A stretch of DNA of 64,000 bases from Clitopilus passeckerianus (Eukaryota; Basidiomycota; Agaricomycetes; Agaricales; Entolomataceae). The notes beneath the pieces were generated by a model. The model made no database searches. It saw only the letters and a program-made list of their open reading frames with translations, and was not told the origin of the DNA. Position 1 is the first letter of the stretch, and the number at the start of each line of letters is the position of its first letter. Location: the NCBI GenBank assembly GCA_944990035.1, contig CALYLX010000136.1:372001-436000 (forward strand), in the 5' to 3' direction. This document shows positions 25,031 to 36,989 of this stretch, piece by piece. The position numbers and the translations under genes were made by a program.

Positions 25031-26621
25031 ATGGCCGCCGACACCGTTATAGAGCGCGAGCTCACTTTTCATCAGCGTGGCCTCGTCGATAACTGTTTCG
25101 AGGAAGGCCAGTTTGAAGCAGCCATATCAACATTGAACCAGCTGAGATCCCCTCGTTACAAACCCCACGTGTGAGTTTCATTCACAGAGCTGCCCTCGCG
25201 AAGCTAAAACATCCGTGTCGAGTTCGCATGTCTGGCAACTGATCTATATTGCCTTGCAATCGACATCGCTTCCGACTGCTCTTGAGACGGACTCAACCAT
25301 CTACTCTTCCCCCAGCAAGACAACCCTCAAGAGGCGAGCATTATCGGCCGATGCTGTCATTGCCGCACAGCGACTGCTGGTGTCCTTCACATTGACAAAC
25401 CAACCTTCCTCTCTCGCTCGATCCATTCCTTCCTATGATCACTCGTTTTCAGCAGAAATTGATGCACCCCTGACGACATCGTAGAGTCGGCCATCGGCAG
25501 TGAAGCCATGTGCATACCGAAGGCGAAGAGTTGCTGGAGCATGCTGGCAGAAGGTTTCACTGCCTATCGACCGAACGGACAACCGCCGCACCATAAGCAT
25601 CACACACGCACTTCTCGAGACTCAGATCCAGAAGAACTATCAATTGACGCAGTCGTGGGTCACGACGCTTGGCCGGTGCTGGATTGGCTTTTGATGATTT
25701 TCGAGGAGGACGAGCGATCGTCGGAAAATTCTGGCTCGGGTAAGCCGATCGCCGACCTGCTTTTTTATATCAGTGTATTGAAAGATTGAATGGTATCCAG
25801 TAGCACGTTATTCCACCCTCCTTCTGCAACAGATACCTTTACCTCGGACTGGGAGTGGGTTGCGATGGGATACCGAGGTTCCTCTCCGGATCATCTCCTC
25901 TTGCCTGAAGGACAAGGCTCTGGATCGTCAGGTAATCGGAATACGACTAATGACTCTAGTGAGTGCCCAATCACGAGCCCAACAATGTATCACTAACTAA
26001 TGCTTGGTTTCCCAGTTGATCAACCTCGCCTTCGCAAAGCAACTTGACGCAACCATGTTTATATCTTCGGTTTTCACAAGCCTAGCCGCCCGCGGCCCGC
26101 AGGTTTTCCTCTCACTCTTGTCGAGCTTGGGGCCGTCTGAACCTATTCACTGGTTTAAGGTCATGCTTTGCCGAAAATATCTGAATGACATGACGTCGCC
26201 AAACCCTCGACCCCAACCCCAAGCCCGTGCACAACCTCGAGCCCTCAAATTCTCTCGGACCGAACCTTCCTTAACCGATGTCAATGAATCAGGCAAGACA
26301 GGCCACGCTAAGAAATTTACTTTACCCCCCTACGCTGAAATTGGGAAATTATTGGAAATTGTGGAAGCAGTCTCGGCTGAGTCATCATCTCTCTCAAGCC
26401 CTTTCCTAGTATATAGGATCAAGTTCGAGCTACTGAATTCATATGGTATGCTCCAGAACCAGCTACCCGTAGAAGAAGTCGATAGTGAATGGAACTCGGC
26501 GCTAAGGAACGGCCAACTTTCAACAGTTGAGAAGGGCTTTGGTTCTGCGAAGACGGAGGACGGGATGTACACATATCTGGAGTTTATCCAACTCATCGTT
26601 GGCCTATGGCGTTCGCAATAA
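25031..26621 (+). CDS. Unrecognised, probably conserved fungal protein; one apparent frameshift
   Basis: I do not recognise this gene. The start at 25031 reads MAADTVIERELTFHQRGLVD and NCFEEGQFEAAISTLNQL, a helical, TPR-like beginning. Splicing gives KPHVSHVWQLIYIALQ, and later exons give YSTLLLQQIPLPRTGSGLRW and LINLAFAKQLDATMFISSVF. The C-terminal part is helical and ends QLIVGLWRSQ (TAA at 26621). Overall it looks like an all-alpha, non-secreted protein of about 450 residues. At 25467-25470 (CCCC) the frame must shift by one base (a fifth C fits) to pass from AEIDAP to DDIVESAIGSEAMCIPKAKS. Upstream is the BolA gene; downstream it converges on DNA ligase I with 119 bp between the stops. 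Function is unknown. Confidence 0.75.
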
Positions 26622-26740
26622 TAATCAAACGGTAATATACATTTTCATTCAAATTTAATAACCAAATATGATAATTTCTAGACATGTATTACATCCATAT
26701 AGTATACACGGGGACTATGATCAGTGGTATACCCATCGTT

Positions 26741-29712
26741 CTAGTCCAGGCACTCCTCCTCGGACTCAGGCTCGCCGCCCGAACCATTATCTTCGTCCTC
26801 TGGATCGAGCAGTTCACCAGCGTCCGCACCTGTTTCCTGTATTTGTTGCTGTGTCCGCCACATATTGGCAAGAAATTGCGGAGTGCTTGCTTGTTCGATG
26901 TTTTTGTCCTCGCGGACCTTCAAGAACCGAGGGAAACGTACGCTCAGGCCACGACTTTCGGAGACTGAACCTTTGGCTGCTATTGAAACAGGGCTTAATG
27001 TGATGCTGTCGTTCAAGTGGATCAGCTAGGGTCTAATGATTAATGAGTGCGGAGACCTACTCAGCCCCTCTGATCTCCCAAACTTCCTGAGGCTTGAAAA
27101 ATACTTCAGGTGTCAAACCTGATTGACAATCACATTGGATTTCATGCTCCAACGAAAGGCAATAGACTTACCTCCAAAGTCACAGGCCCAAAGTGCTTGC
27201 TTGGAGCACACGTCCGAATCCTGAGATAACTGATAGCGTTCTGCCAAACTCTACATATGTGGACGTTGTCATGTGAACGTGATTCTGGCCGGCGAATGAA
27301 TGGTACCTTATAGAAAGTATCTGTAAACCCTACAACGTAAGAATGTCATTTGAGCTTTCTGGTCCTCGATTTGCACAGCAGTCTGAAATGACGCACCTGA
27401 CATGCATTTACACACGGCCACAATGCGCCCCGATTCTGGTTGCCAAAGTCCCAGAAGAATGGGGCTCCACCAACCCGCTTTGCGACCATTTCCGTGCCAT
27501 GCGCCGACTGGGATCAAATCCAGCGTATCACCAAGGCCAGATACATAATCTCTTTTCAATTTCAACCAGGCCGATGTTCGTTTGTCCGGTTCATAGGTAG
27601 CTGGAAGTTGTTTCCTTCGAGAGCCCGATCCTTTATCGGTTGTAGAGGGATCAGGCGCTGGGTCGTTATCAAGCAACTTGAAATAGCTAGGTCAGGCGAT
27701 GATGCTATCGTGCGCTGGAACTCGATCAGGACCTACCTTAATCATCAAACCCTCACAGCGACTTTCAATTGCCTTTTCCCAAAATGCTTCTATCGCATCT
27801 TGCCCTTGTTCACTACCGCAGCTCTCAACGTGACCGAGACGTGCTATACGCGGGTTTGCCGGTACGAACGGAGGAAATCTTTCGTGAAGGATATCTCTAC
27901 GATTTCGGAAAGGGCGTCCCAGCAGAATCTGGGAGATTTTGACCCAGTTAGTACACATATGTCGGGATAATCATTCAGTCAAGTGATTCACCTCTCCATT
28001 AAGATACATCAGATCAAACACGAAGACACATACAGATACCTGGACGTCTTTCAGCTGCACATCTTTCCGTGGTCGGTTTGACAGTTCCTGGAACGATTGA
28101 ACGTTGCCGTCTGAATCTATTGCAACGATTTCTGCGTCCATGATAAAGGTCTCAATCCTGGACGTTCTTCGAGAACGAGATTGGCCAGGGCCATGATGTC
28201 CGGGTACTAGAGTTGTTCAACATCACAATCGGGAAGGGGGAAATCGTGTCAAGTGACTAACCTTTCCTGTCATGTCTTCAAGATGCCGAGAAAAGATGCT
28301 GACAACGGTTGTTCCTTTTCCCCTAGTTGCATGTATCTGCGCTCGTTGACCATCATATTTGAACTCTGCCATGAATGGTCGGTCTCCCGTGATGCTGTAT
28401 ACTTGCTCAAGAGATCGGGTGGGAGAGCCGAGCGTCGGGTGCAATGGAACACCTGTAGTGTACAACATACTGTCAATCATGAACTTTATCTCTCCATTCC
28501 AAGCCAATCTTACCTATCGTCAGCTGGACCTTCTCCTCCAGACCGTCCAAGCCAGCGTCGAGGAGAGCTGCGATGATGTGGTCGTAGCTGGGATGCTGTA
28601 CATAAACACGCTTGACGAGACTCTCCGCGCCACGGAATAGCTTGGAGAGATTAGCTCGAGCAGGATCCACAAGTTTTCCTTTGCCTGTCAGCGGCTTGAC
28701 CTCCGTCAAGAGCTGTGGAGCGACATGATATGAGGGTTCAATTAATTGGTTGAAGTGTGATGCCGGAATCAGGGCCATAGCGCGAGACAGCGCAGTCAGG
28801 ATCGAACTCCTGACTGCGCCAACTCGTAAGTTAAGGGAGAGGGTACGAGTGAGAAATCGGACTTCTTCCCCGCTTGCAGCAAGGAGGAGCCTTTCGACGA
28901 TTCTTTGTTTCTCCTTGGAAGCGCCTTGACCCGAACATCCCGCAATTTTGAGCAGACGTGTACACATAATTCACGAGGAGAGGCGGGTGGGGTATGAGAG
29001 TCCGCAAGTTAGATTTTGCCGCGAAAGCCACGTCACCGGGATCGCCAGTAGTGTTGTAGAGGCGTTTCAATGCCGCCGGAGTGAGACCGGAAACCGATTG
29101 GATAGAGCGGGATATAATGGAGGGTCCTAAGCCTAGCTCTACTGGGATATAGGGGGCCGAAAGCGTGTTTGAAAGAAGATAGATGGAGGACAGCAATGAA
29201 CTGGAGTCACGCAAGATGATTGTGCGTAACGCGTTCGTTAGGGTGTTGGTGATAATAATCCGGGACCGCGTCTGTGCCAGAGTGACCAGAGTATGGGCAA
29301 GGAAAGAATAGGGCAGGCTCTTCGTATTCCACGGCTTTGAAGGTGGATAGTAGAGTGCTGGGTCCTGGGTCAAGTCATCATAGTCAATTGGGTTCGGAGA
29401 ACTAGATATTTTTGCGGAGAAGTTCTGGGGTATCTTCTCTTTCTCCTTCAACTGCGAAGTTGATGAAATGGCAGAAGGTTTGATGTCTTCGTCTTCCTGA
29501 ATAGGTGCTGTCTCTGATTCTAGTTCTTCTTCGGAATCATCCACATTGATAATTTCAACTGTAGTAGGACGATCACTAGGTTGTCCTGGTTTGGAAGTGT
29601 TCTTGGTTGGACTAGAAAAGAACTGATGGATATTGGTCTGGTCTGCTGATACTTTACTCCTTTTACGACTCGACGACGGGCTGAACTGAGCAGTCGCCGT
29701 ACGTTTGGGCAT
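26741..29712 (-). CDS. CDC9: ATP-dependent DNA ligase I (Cdc9 type), one apparent frame break
   Basis: Nuclear ligase that seals Okazaki fragments and excision-repair nicks. The start at 29712 reads MPKRTATAQF. A PIP box, QTNIHQFF (residues 25-32), should bind PCNA. A disordered acidic region follows, then the DNA-binding domain (DVAFAAKSNLRTLIPHPPL, SLNLRVGAVRSSILTALSRA). The adenylation motif is EFKYDGQRAQIH (around 28330-28366), with catalytic Lys in KYDGQR. Later motifs lie on exons between 28200 and 26900. The terminal exon has VRFPRFLKVREDKNIEQAST and ends EEECLD. Around 28957-28965 the frame breaks between LLVNYVYT and RLLKIAGCSGQGASKEKQ; alignment length suggests two bases are missing in an ACAC run. 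An ACGCG core (part of the MluI cell-cycle box) lies upstream near 29778. Confidence 0.94.
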
Positions 29713-31177
29713 AGTCGTTCCGGCGCCTGCAAGAACGACAGTGAAAGCTAATGAACGTCATCTTGACATTACTGGTCACGCGGGAGGATATCCTCGCGAC
29801 CTGAAACAAATCAGCGTCCGAGCGGCACGGCAGCTGTCAGCTGCTCAAAAAACTATCATCTCTCATATAGACGGACGAACGCCCTGACATGGTCTAGTAC
29901 TGGCTACAACATTCTGCACAAATATAAATCGGTTTGCACAGTTCTTGTATCTAATGTATCCATTAGGAGTTTTCAATGAAAGAGGCACCAGGTCGCTGGC
30001 AAAAATAATCTGTTGACCGGAGTGGGTTCACTTGCGGGTCCGATAGAAAGGATATCCCGTATACAAACAAAAAAGTTCAAGCGGGAGTGAATGGTGGGTG
30101 CACGTTCTCGATCAGAGCATGAAGTCTATGGACCCATTCTAGTCGCATGGAAGCCATCGTCCACGCTAGTCCTGTGCATTTCATTCCATGGTGGTAGATA
30201 TCGATGCTCGGTCGTCCCCGAGCCTCTGGAGAGCGGGCATATCGCATTCTGAAGCAATGCCTGGACCGTTGCACGTTCCTGGATCCTGGCCTGAATCAAA
30301 CTCAGTGTCTGTACCATTAAGGATGTCATATTTGTTGCCCTTGAAGTTTGAACTACGGGATATCTGAAATTCCAGACTTTAGACAAGTGAACAAATACTG
30401 CTTTAGGTTTATTTGGATTAAGGGTTTTTTTCCAGGCCGTCAAGAATATCCCGTAGGAGCCCACACATCGTATCGGTCGTATGGCCATGTATGCGATTCA
30501 GGGTAGCACTTGATGGGCAGGACGGAATGCGTTTTATGAAGTCATTGAGCACGGCTAGCAAATACCGGCCTGATGCTTGGCGAATTCATGGAAAAGCGGT
30601 TGTTTGATCCCTCAAGTGACCTATTCATATTCAGATCTATTTCTGCATCGGGCTGCAACTGGCGAGCTGTAGCTTGCATTACATCGCGAGTTGGATCTTA
30701 TTGAGTTGATCCATTTGGACATGACTGCGAAAAAAGCTCTTAATAATACCAGATAACAGGACTTTCACGACCTACGATGGTAACTGTGCCTGACGATGGT
30801 CCTGAGCGCCTGAGCGCATCTGCGATCATATCTTCACTTGTCATTCCAGAAACGCTCTCACTTGGAGACAGACAGATGCAGCTAACCTGTTTAGACTAAT
30901 GTAGAACAGCTACAAGCACCACATTCAGCAATATATCGCCGGATGTGCGACTCACTCATTCAGGCACGATGACAAAATTTGAACCTCGTCTCTGGGTGCT
31001 GAGCTGATTCATGAGAGTTGACATTCCCCCTGTGTCCTGGCGCAAATCGCCAGGGAGCGACTAGGTCGGATTTCCTATTCTATTCAAACCCGTCAGGGGA
31101 CCTGGCCTTTATGAACCCAACGAACATGCCGCAACTTCTTACCTTCCGCCGCCACCACCACACACCACATTGATCCT
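29713..31177. other. Intergenic, 1,465 bp divergent region
   Basis: Between DNA ligase I (-) and the second C2H2 factor (+). The longest open frame (30126-30488, minus) has no recognisable motif, and nothing else supports coding. It probably holds the promoter and 5' leader of the transcription factor. Confidence 0.45.
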
Positions 31178-31944
31178 ATGGCTGAACGATCTCCTCATAA
31201 CTACTACCCCGGCATGTGGAATAACGGTCAGCAGTATCCTGCTGCTTCTTCCGGCGGCTACCCATCTGTATCAGCAGCATGGTCACACTGTAGAAGATTT
31301 GACCCACTCATTGCAGCCGGGTTATCCTCAAGACCATCCATCTGATATGGATGTGGCGTACCGAGGCGACTATTACCCCTCAGCCACCAACCAACACCCA
31401 TCCACCGGCTACCAATACCCCACAAGCCATGGAATGCCGCATGCGCCACAGCGGCCCAGTCACTCTCACTCGAATTCGCAATCCAACATACACATGCAGA
31501 GCTCCTACAAGCATGGGCACTCTCTGAGCCAATCGTCGTCCCAATATCCGCAGCAAGGTCGACCCCGATCTCATTCTCAGGTATCGCCGTACGCCCGTAC
31601 CTCGCCGATCATGGTTCCACAACAGACTCCTGCACATTATCAGTCAATACCCCAGGCGATCAGTATCTCACCACAGTATCCTGCCTCACCTGCCCGACCT
31701 TTCCCATGTGATCTCTGTACACTTTCCTTCAATCGCCAACACGATTTGAAGCGGCACCGCGAGACCCATAGTGGAGAGAAGCCTTACCTATGCAACGGCG
31801 GTTGTGGGAAGACCTTCACCAGGAAGGACGCTTTGAAGCGACACCAGGTCAGTCTCTTTTCATTATCGGATGAGGAAGTTCCAAGCTGATGAAAATTTTC
31901 AGCTCGTGAAGGGTTGTGGCAAAGTCGATGAGGCATGGCCATAA
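31178..31944 (+). CDS. C2H2 zinc-finger transcription factor with a C2HC second finger
   Basis: Start at 31178, MAERSPHNYYPGMWNNGQQY. A 52 nt intron within 31270-31325 joins GGYPS to PGYPQDHPSDMDVAYRG. The N-terminal two thirds is His/Ser/Gln/Pro-rich (HSHSNSQSNIHMQSSYKHGH). The first finger is FPCDLCTLSFNRQHDLKRHR followed by ETH (C-x2-C-x12-H-x3-H). The linker is SGEKPYL. The second finger is CNGGCGKTFTRKDALKRHQ then LVKGC after the last intron, giving C-x3-C-x12-H-x5-C. It ends KVDEAWP and TAA at 31944. The small size (about 220 residues) and C-terminal finger pair fit a common fungal factor family. Targets are unknown. Confidence 0.9.
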
Positions 31945-32143
31945 TCTAGAGCCAGGACATTGTGTTTTATCGACGTTCATGGACTCACCTTGCCTCCTTG
32001 CAATACCATACTCTCAGTAATAATGCTGTCTTGGATATAATGCTAATTGTTATCATGTATTCATATAAACGCAGTGTATATCCAATGTATAACTAACGGA
32101 ATAGTTAACCCTTTGTACAGATATAATAGTTTTCAATTCTCAC

Positions 32144-32847
32144 CTAGTTCGGTGTTCGATCGAAGTGCCTTTCCAGAACCCACGCGTCGTGAGGAACGAT
32201 CTTCTTGTAATAGTTCTCATGAAGCCCGGCCTCCTTGAATCCGTGTTTTTCGTAGAATTTTCTGGCTTCAGCATTCGACGTCTGCACGTGGAGGTAGATG
32301 TTGTCGATCTTGGACACGTTTTCTGCGGCCTTGAGGATTAGCTCGAGGCTTTGGGAGCCTAGTTTCCGTGAGCGATATGGCTAGCGAAAAGCAGATGAAA
32401 TTACAGTCTACAAAGAAAACAATGGCGCATACCGCGAGGATACCCATGGTCATTAGGTATAGGCAGGTCTTGCCATCTTTAGTCTCTAACCGACAGCATA
32501 TTGTGCCAACCTATGTAGACGTTAGGACTATCTTGGGTTTTAAATCAGTAGCGCGCTCACAGGAATGTCGTTATAATACACTAATGAATCACGCAATTAG
32601 TCCATAAAAACAACCATGACGGGATTTAGACAGACGCACCAAGTTTGCAGAAGTCCTCGACTTCTGGTTCGAGGATTCCTTCGTAGAATTTTTCGCTGTA
32701 TTTTATGGGAAATAGGACCCTATTGAGTTTGCGAACCGTTCCAAGGTTATTCTTCGTTAAAGACGCGAAAGAGACGCGAGGGTTGGCCATGTTCGAGGAA
32801 CGGAGTGGAGGACGCTGTTTGCCGCTGTATTTGATTCCGATGTCCAT
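32144..32847 (-). CDS. NAA50: N-alpha-acetyltransferase 50 (NAA50/San, GNAT fold)
   Basis: Acetylates protein N termini (and, in animals, partners NatA and supports cohesion). The start at 32847 reads MDIGIKYSGKQRPPLRSS. The core is VSFASLTKNNLGTVRKLNRV, FPIKYSEKFYEGIL, TICCRLETKDGKTCLYLMTM, then the acetyl-CoA-binding YRSRKLGSQSLELILKAAE. The C-terminal block is IYLHVQTSNAEARKFYEKHG and FKEAGLHENYYKKI, typical of Naa50. It ends RHFDRTPN (TAG at 32144). Two or three short introns are seen. Its start codon is only 89 bp from the MAPKK start on the other strand. Confidence 0.93.
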
Positions 32848-32936
32848 TTTGGTCGATATGATTTGTGAACTCTTGTCACAGTCCCCTTGACCACGACGTC
32901 GCGCTCGACGGCGACGAAGAGGATTCCGTTCTCATC

Positions 32937-34549
32937 ATGCAGCGACCTCTAGGACCCCGCAGCATAAACAGATCAGCATCCCCATTGCCCGTCAATGTTG
33001 CCTCGCCAGCACCTCTGCCTCCTGGAAAGAGTCCAAGGTCGCCACCGGGCAGACCATCTCTTGGAGGTCTTTCCTTGAGCATTCCCAACAGCAATCGTTC
33101 TCCTACCCCGAACCCACCCAAACTCAAGATTGCAATGCCAAAGAATGATGTGCGATCTGACGATCCAGATTCTCCGGGTGGTTATTATAATCCACCTTGT
33201 CTTCATGTGATCACCTCGAACAACACCGCTCATATAGAAGACATGACCATTCGGCCAACACCTCCCGGAATCAACATCGAGACTGTTACTACAACGTCGA
33301 ACAACTCTAACACTGGGATCAACGATGTTAAAGGATTACTTGAGAGTTTGCCGGACGTACCACCAACACAACATTGGTCCGACGACGCCCTCGAGGAACT
33401 TGCTCGTTTGGGTGAAGGAGCAGGCGGTGCCGTTCACAAAGTACGGGACAAGAGGACTCAGAGAATCATGGCACGCAAGACTATCACCACTCGAGAGGCT
33501 CCCATGAGGCAATTACTACGGGAATTGTCGATTATCTCCTCCACTAAACATGATAACATCGTCCAATTCTACGGTGCCTACATGTCACCTTCGTCTAGCG
33601 AAGTCAAGATTTTGATGGACTACTGCGAGGGAGGAAGCCTCGAGTCCGTTGGTAGGCGCATTAAAGATCGAGGAGCTATCGTAGGAGAACTCATTGCGGG
33701 CCGATTGGCTGAAGGTGTAAGCACATCTTTCATCATGCAAACAGCTCCTACTCATAACTGCTTAGGTCCTGCAAGGATTGGCCTACTTGCATTCCAAGAA
33801 GACGATTCACAGAGATATTAAGCCTTCGAACATTCTGTTATCTAAGGATGGCATTGTTAAATTGTGTGACTTCGGAGTCTCTGGCGAACTAGTTGACTCC
33901 CTTGCTGGGACATTCACTGGAACAAGCTTCTACATGGCAGTGCGTATGGTTACTGTTGTTGTTATCACCTTGACTCATTAACCAACAGCCCGAGCGTATC
34001 TGCGGTCATGAGTACACTATTCGCTCTGATGTCTGGTCGACGGGCATATCCTTGTTGGAGCTCGTCCAGAACAAATTCCCTTTCCCAAATGACCTTCCTC
34101 CAATTGAACTCATGATGTACATCACCACGGGCGAGGTGCTTACTGCTCTGACACTCCTTTATCGCATTCGCTAACTCCACGGGTAGCCACCGCAACTAGA
34201 AGACGAGAACGGAATACAGTGGAGCGATGATATGAAGGATTTCATCCATCTGAGGTGAGCCACATACATTTGCATCGCTTTTTACAACACTTACCCGTTT
34301 CCCAGCCTGATTGTCGACAGCCAAACTCGTCCCACCCCGAAGGAAATGCTCGCACACCCGTGGATCGTTAATGTAATGAAACAAGAGGTTCAGATGGCCA
34401 AGTGGCTTCGTAAAGTTTGGAATTGGCCCAAGGCTCCTTCGAGACACGATGGGTAAAACCTACCTCTTATGAACAACAGATCATGATCGCTGACTCTTCT
34501 CTTCTATAGCTCACGCCCAAGCACCGCCTCGAAAGACAGCGACTCATGA
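32937..34549 (+). CDS. MAP kinase kinase, Mkk1/2 (cell-wall integrity) type
   Basis: Dual-specificity kinase that activates a MAPK. The first ATG in frame is at 32937, [19 protein letters not shown]; the upstream frame is open but has no ATG. The long Pro/Ser-rich N terminus precedes the kinase domain: [26 protein letters not shown] (ATP-binding Lys), [37 protein letters not shown] and [19 protein letters not shown]. The activation segment SLAGT fits the MAPKK S-x-A-x-S/T site and is followed by [13 protein letters not shown], as in yeast Mkk1/Mkk2. Later come [20 protein letters not shown] and [20 protein letters not shown]. It ends STASKDSDS. About five introns are present. Assignment to the cell-wall pathway rests on the [13 protein letters not shown] segment and is likely, not proven. 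Confidence 0.92.
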
Positions 34550-36989
34550 ACGTTTGTCTTGTGGCTGCTTGCCTCACCCTCGACCCTGGTGCTTATCCAG
34601 AACTAACCACTTCCGACTGTCTCCATTCGCCTCTCATTCAAATACTCGCCCATTGTCGAGACTGTACAAACTTACTTCTGGACACTGTTATCACCATTCA
34701 ATCTCAACTTCTGTATCTTCGGCTGTGATCTTTTCGTGCTTTCATCTCGTATATCTCGAGGTTCAACTTCATACACTTGCAACATTTCATACATGTAATT
34801 GGGATGTACACATACTTCATTTGATACCTTTCTCGCTGTTTTCAATTAATGCTGTGGGTTGGATTCTGACCGAAATTCTCCACTTCTTGTCACCACCTGA
34901 CGTCGGCCCGGGCCTGGCTTAGAGGAGGGGTAAATGATGTTTCTGTGATATTATCTTGGAAAATGAATAAGCGAGGTGCCTGTTAGTGTGATCCACACTG
35001 GGGTGCTTTGACCTGCGAGCTCTTGCGACGGGCTCTTGAATCGGCACTACTTGAGCATGCAGCGACCCACACTGTACCCGATCGGACGCCGTCTTTGTTC
35101 GTTTCTAGATAAAACACATTTATTCCGAAATTAAATCATACAGGCGAGGGGGACGATCACAGTGGGCTGGCGTCATGTTAGCGAGTCTGGATATGCTTCC
35201 GTCCACTGGCCTATCGAGGTAGCGGTCTTCTCTTCCTGATGGGCACGGTCGATCAAGGTGCCAACCAACCACCATTCATCGTTTATTAGGCTGCTGGAGT
35301 CTAAGATTTTAAGCGCCTTTGCCGCGAAGCTTTTGATGACCGCCACCATGATCGACGCGTATCGGGGGAGTCAGAGCAGCACGAAAGGATCAAGTTGGGG
35401 GAAGCGACAAGCGAGATGGGGCAGCCATGGGCTTTGCTTCCTTTTGGACATCACGAAGCGTAATCTGGAGATAAGTACCACCACTGCGTTCAGTGGCGCT
35501 TGTTCGCCTGAATCATGACATGCCAATGTCCCAAAATGAATGCCGCCGGCGCGTTTGGACCAGCTGAATGATGTAGTTGGCAGCAGCGAAGCCCTGAGGG
35601 TTTCTGATACACGCGAAGAAGATCCTAAATACATCATGAGTGTATGGATGGGTGCGTGAGTGCGAGGCGTTAACCCCGTGTTTAATCCCGATTGCTACCA
35701 CAAAAGAGCGATACCGCAGGTAACTCCGCAGCCGCCGGTCCAGAAGTGATAGAATAAGTGAATTATTACCCTGCCCAGCACCCATCTGTCAGGGATTCTG
35801 ACAAGCCTGAATACCTATGGGTCCTAGCCCCACGTTCGTTGTAGTGAGGAAATGGGACGGAATTTCTCTGGCATCTGTGGTAATGCGGTTTGGGTGAGTT
35901 TCTGGTGGAACAAAGGGCCGAAGTGCCACGTACTTTCTTCGAGAGGAATATGGAATTCGAGAGACACGAGGAAAAGTGTGGATAAACATCGGAAAACCCG
36001 AGGAGGTTCTTTGAGCTACCTGGGTTTCGGCGACAGGGTACGTTGGGGAATGAGAACTGGAGAAAAAGAGATTGCATCCATGTCCCCTGGCCAATATGAT
36101 GGATAACGTCAGGTATAGCGTGCGGGAGGACCTTCATTGAGACAGGCCAGTGATGGTTTCTTGCCAAACATGTGCCAGACAGGGTACCAGAAGTTCTCGG
36201 TGCAAGATAGATCACAGCCAACTCCTCATAATTCCCACATGCTGGGAGTTTAGAATGGATTTTTTCTGATGGGTCGAATTTGGGTATCGACACATGGTAC
36301 TGAGAACTCCGTTGTGTGATGCTGATCACCGTTTTCGTGCGCTGAGATTTACAGAGCGTCTATTTTACTCGGGCCGTGTAGAGATGGTTAGTTCTTGCAT
36401 TCATTTTGAACCTGAAAAGAAATAAAGAGCGGAAAGCATGCAGGCATGCTGGGATTTGTTCTAAACGCCTCCTTGGGCCTTATGAACTGACAACGGTAAG
36501 GTCAAAATGCCTTGTGCACGATTGAACTCGGTGATCGGAACATTTCGGCGGATGCGCCATCGACCATAAAAGGAGGACGCATCAGTCAAAAGGTGGATTT
36601 GATCAGACAGGACATAGGGAAATTAAATCCTGACGACGAGTCTAAAGCCTGGTTTGTTGTAGAAGAAGGACGGAAAATATCATCGGCCATATGTTTTTTG
36701 TGTCGGAGCAACTATTCTGGAGGGCAGTGTACCTGGAAAAAGATATGTGACGGAAAATAAAATCAAAAAAATCCCCACACATGGTGTTGTTGGAACTCCT
36801 AGGATCTGAACTGTGAGATACACACTGCAGTTCGACCCTTAGATTTGATATTCGGGGATCTATCCCGATTACGGACCCGTCCCACTGGCGTGCCCACAAC
36901 ACATTTTGGGCTTCTTTGCTTCTTCCCAATTCTTTATAAATTCGATGAGAACCGGTCAAGACTTGACTATTTCCCGTCTCGTCGACACC
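34550..36989. other. Gene-poor stretch, 2,440 bp
   Basis: Between the MAPKK stop and the Zn2Cys6 factor start, both on plus. The largest open frame (35766-36329, minus, 187 codons) has no ATG at its 5' end, no domain and no obvious splice partners. Others (34554-34922, 35371-35785) are similar. I see no repeat array or transposon remnant. A long regulatory region or a non-coding transcript is possible. Confidence 0.45.

Noticed and set aside
28620..28660. Possible tRNA or small RNA genes, searched for by B-box-like GGTTCGA patterns across the window
   Set aside because: The few partial matches lie inside coding exons and no cloverleaf could be drawn by eye. A tRNAscan run would settle it.
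30126..30488. Minus-strand 120-codon frame between the ligase and the C2H2 gene
   Set aside because: No motif, no splice context and no upstream signals; probably chance.
35766..36329. Minus-strand open frame of 187 codons in the 34.5-37 kb gap
   Set aside because: Its 5' end has no ATG (GTG only), the composition is not protein-like, and there are no partner exons.
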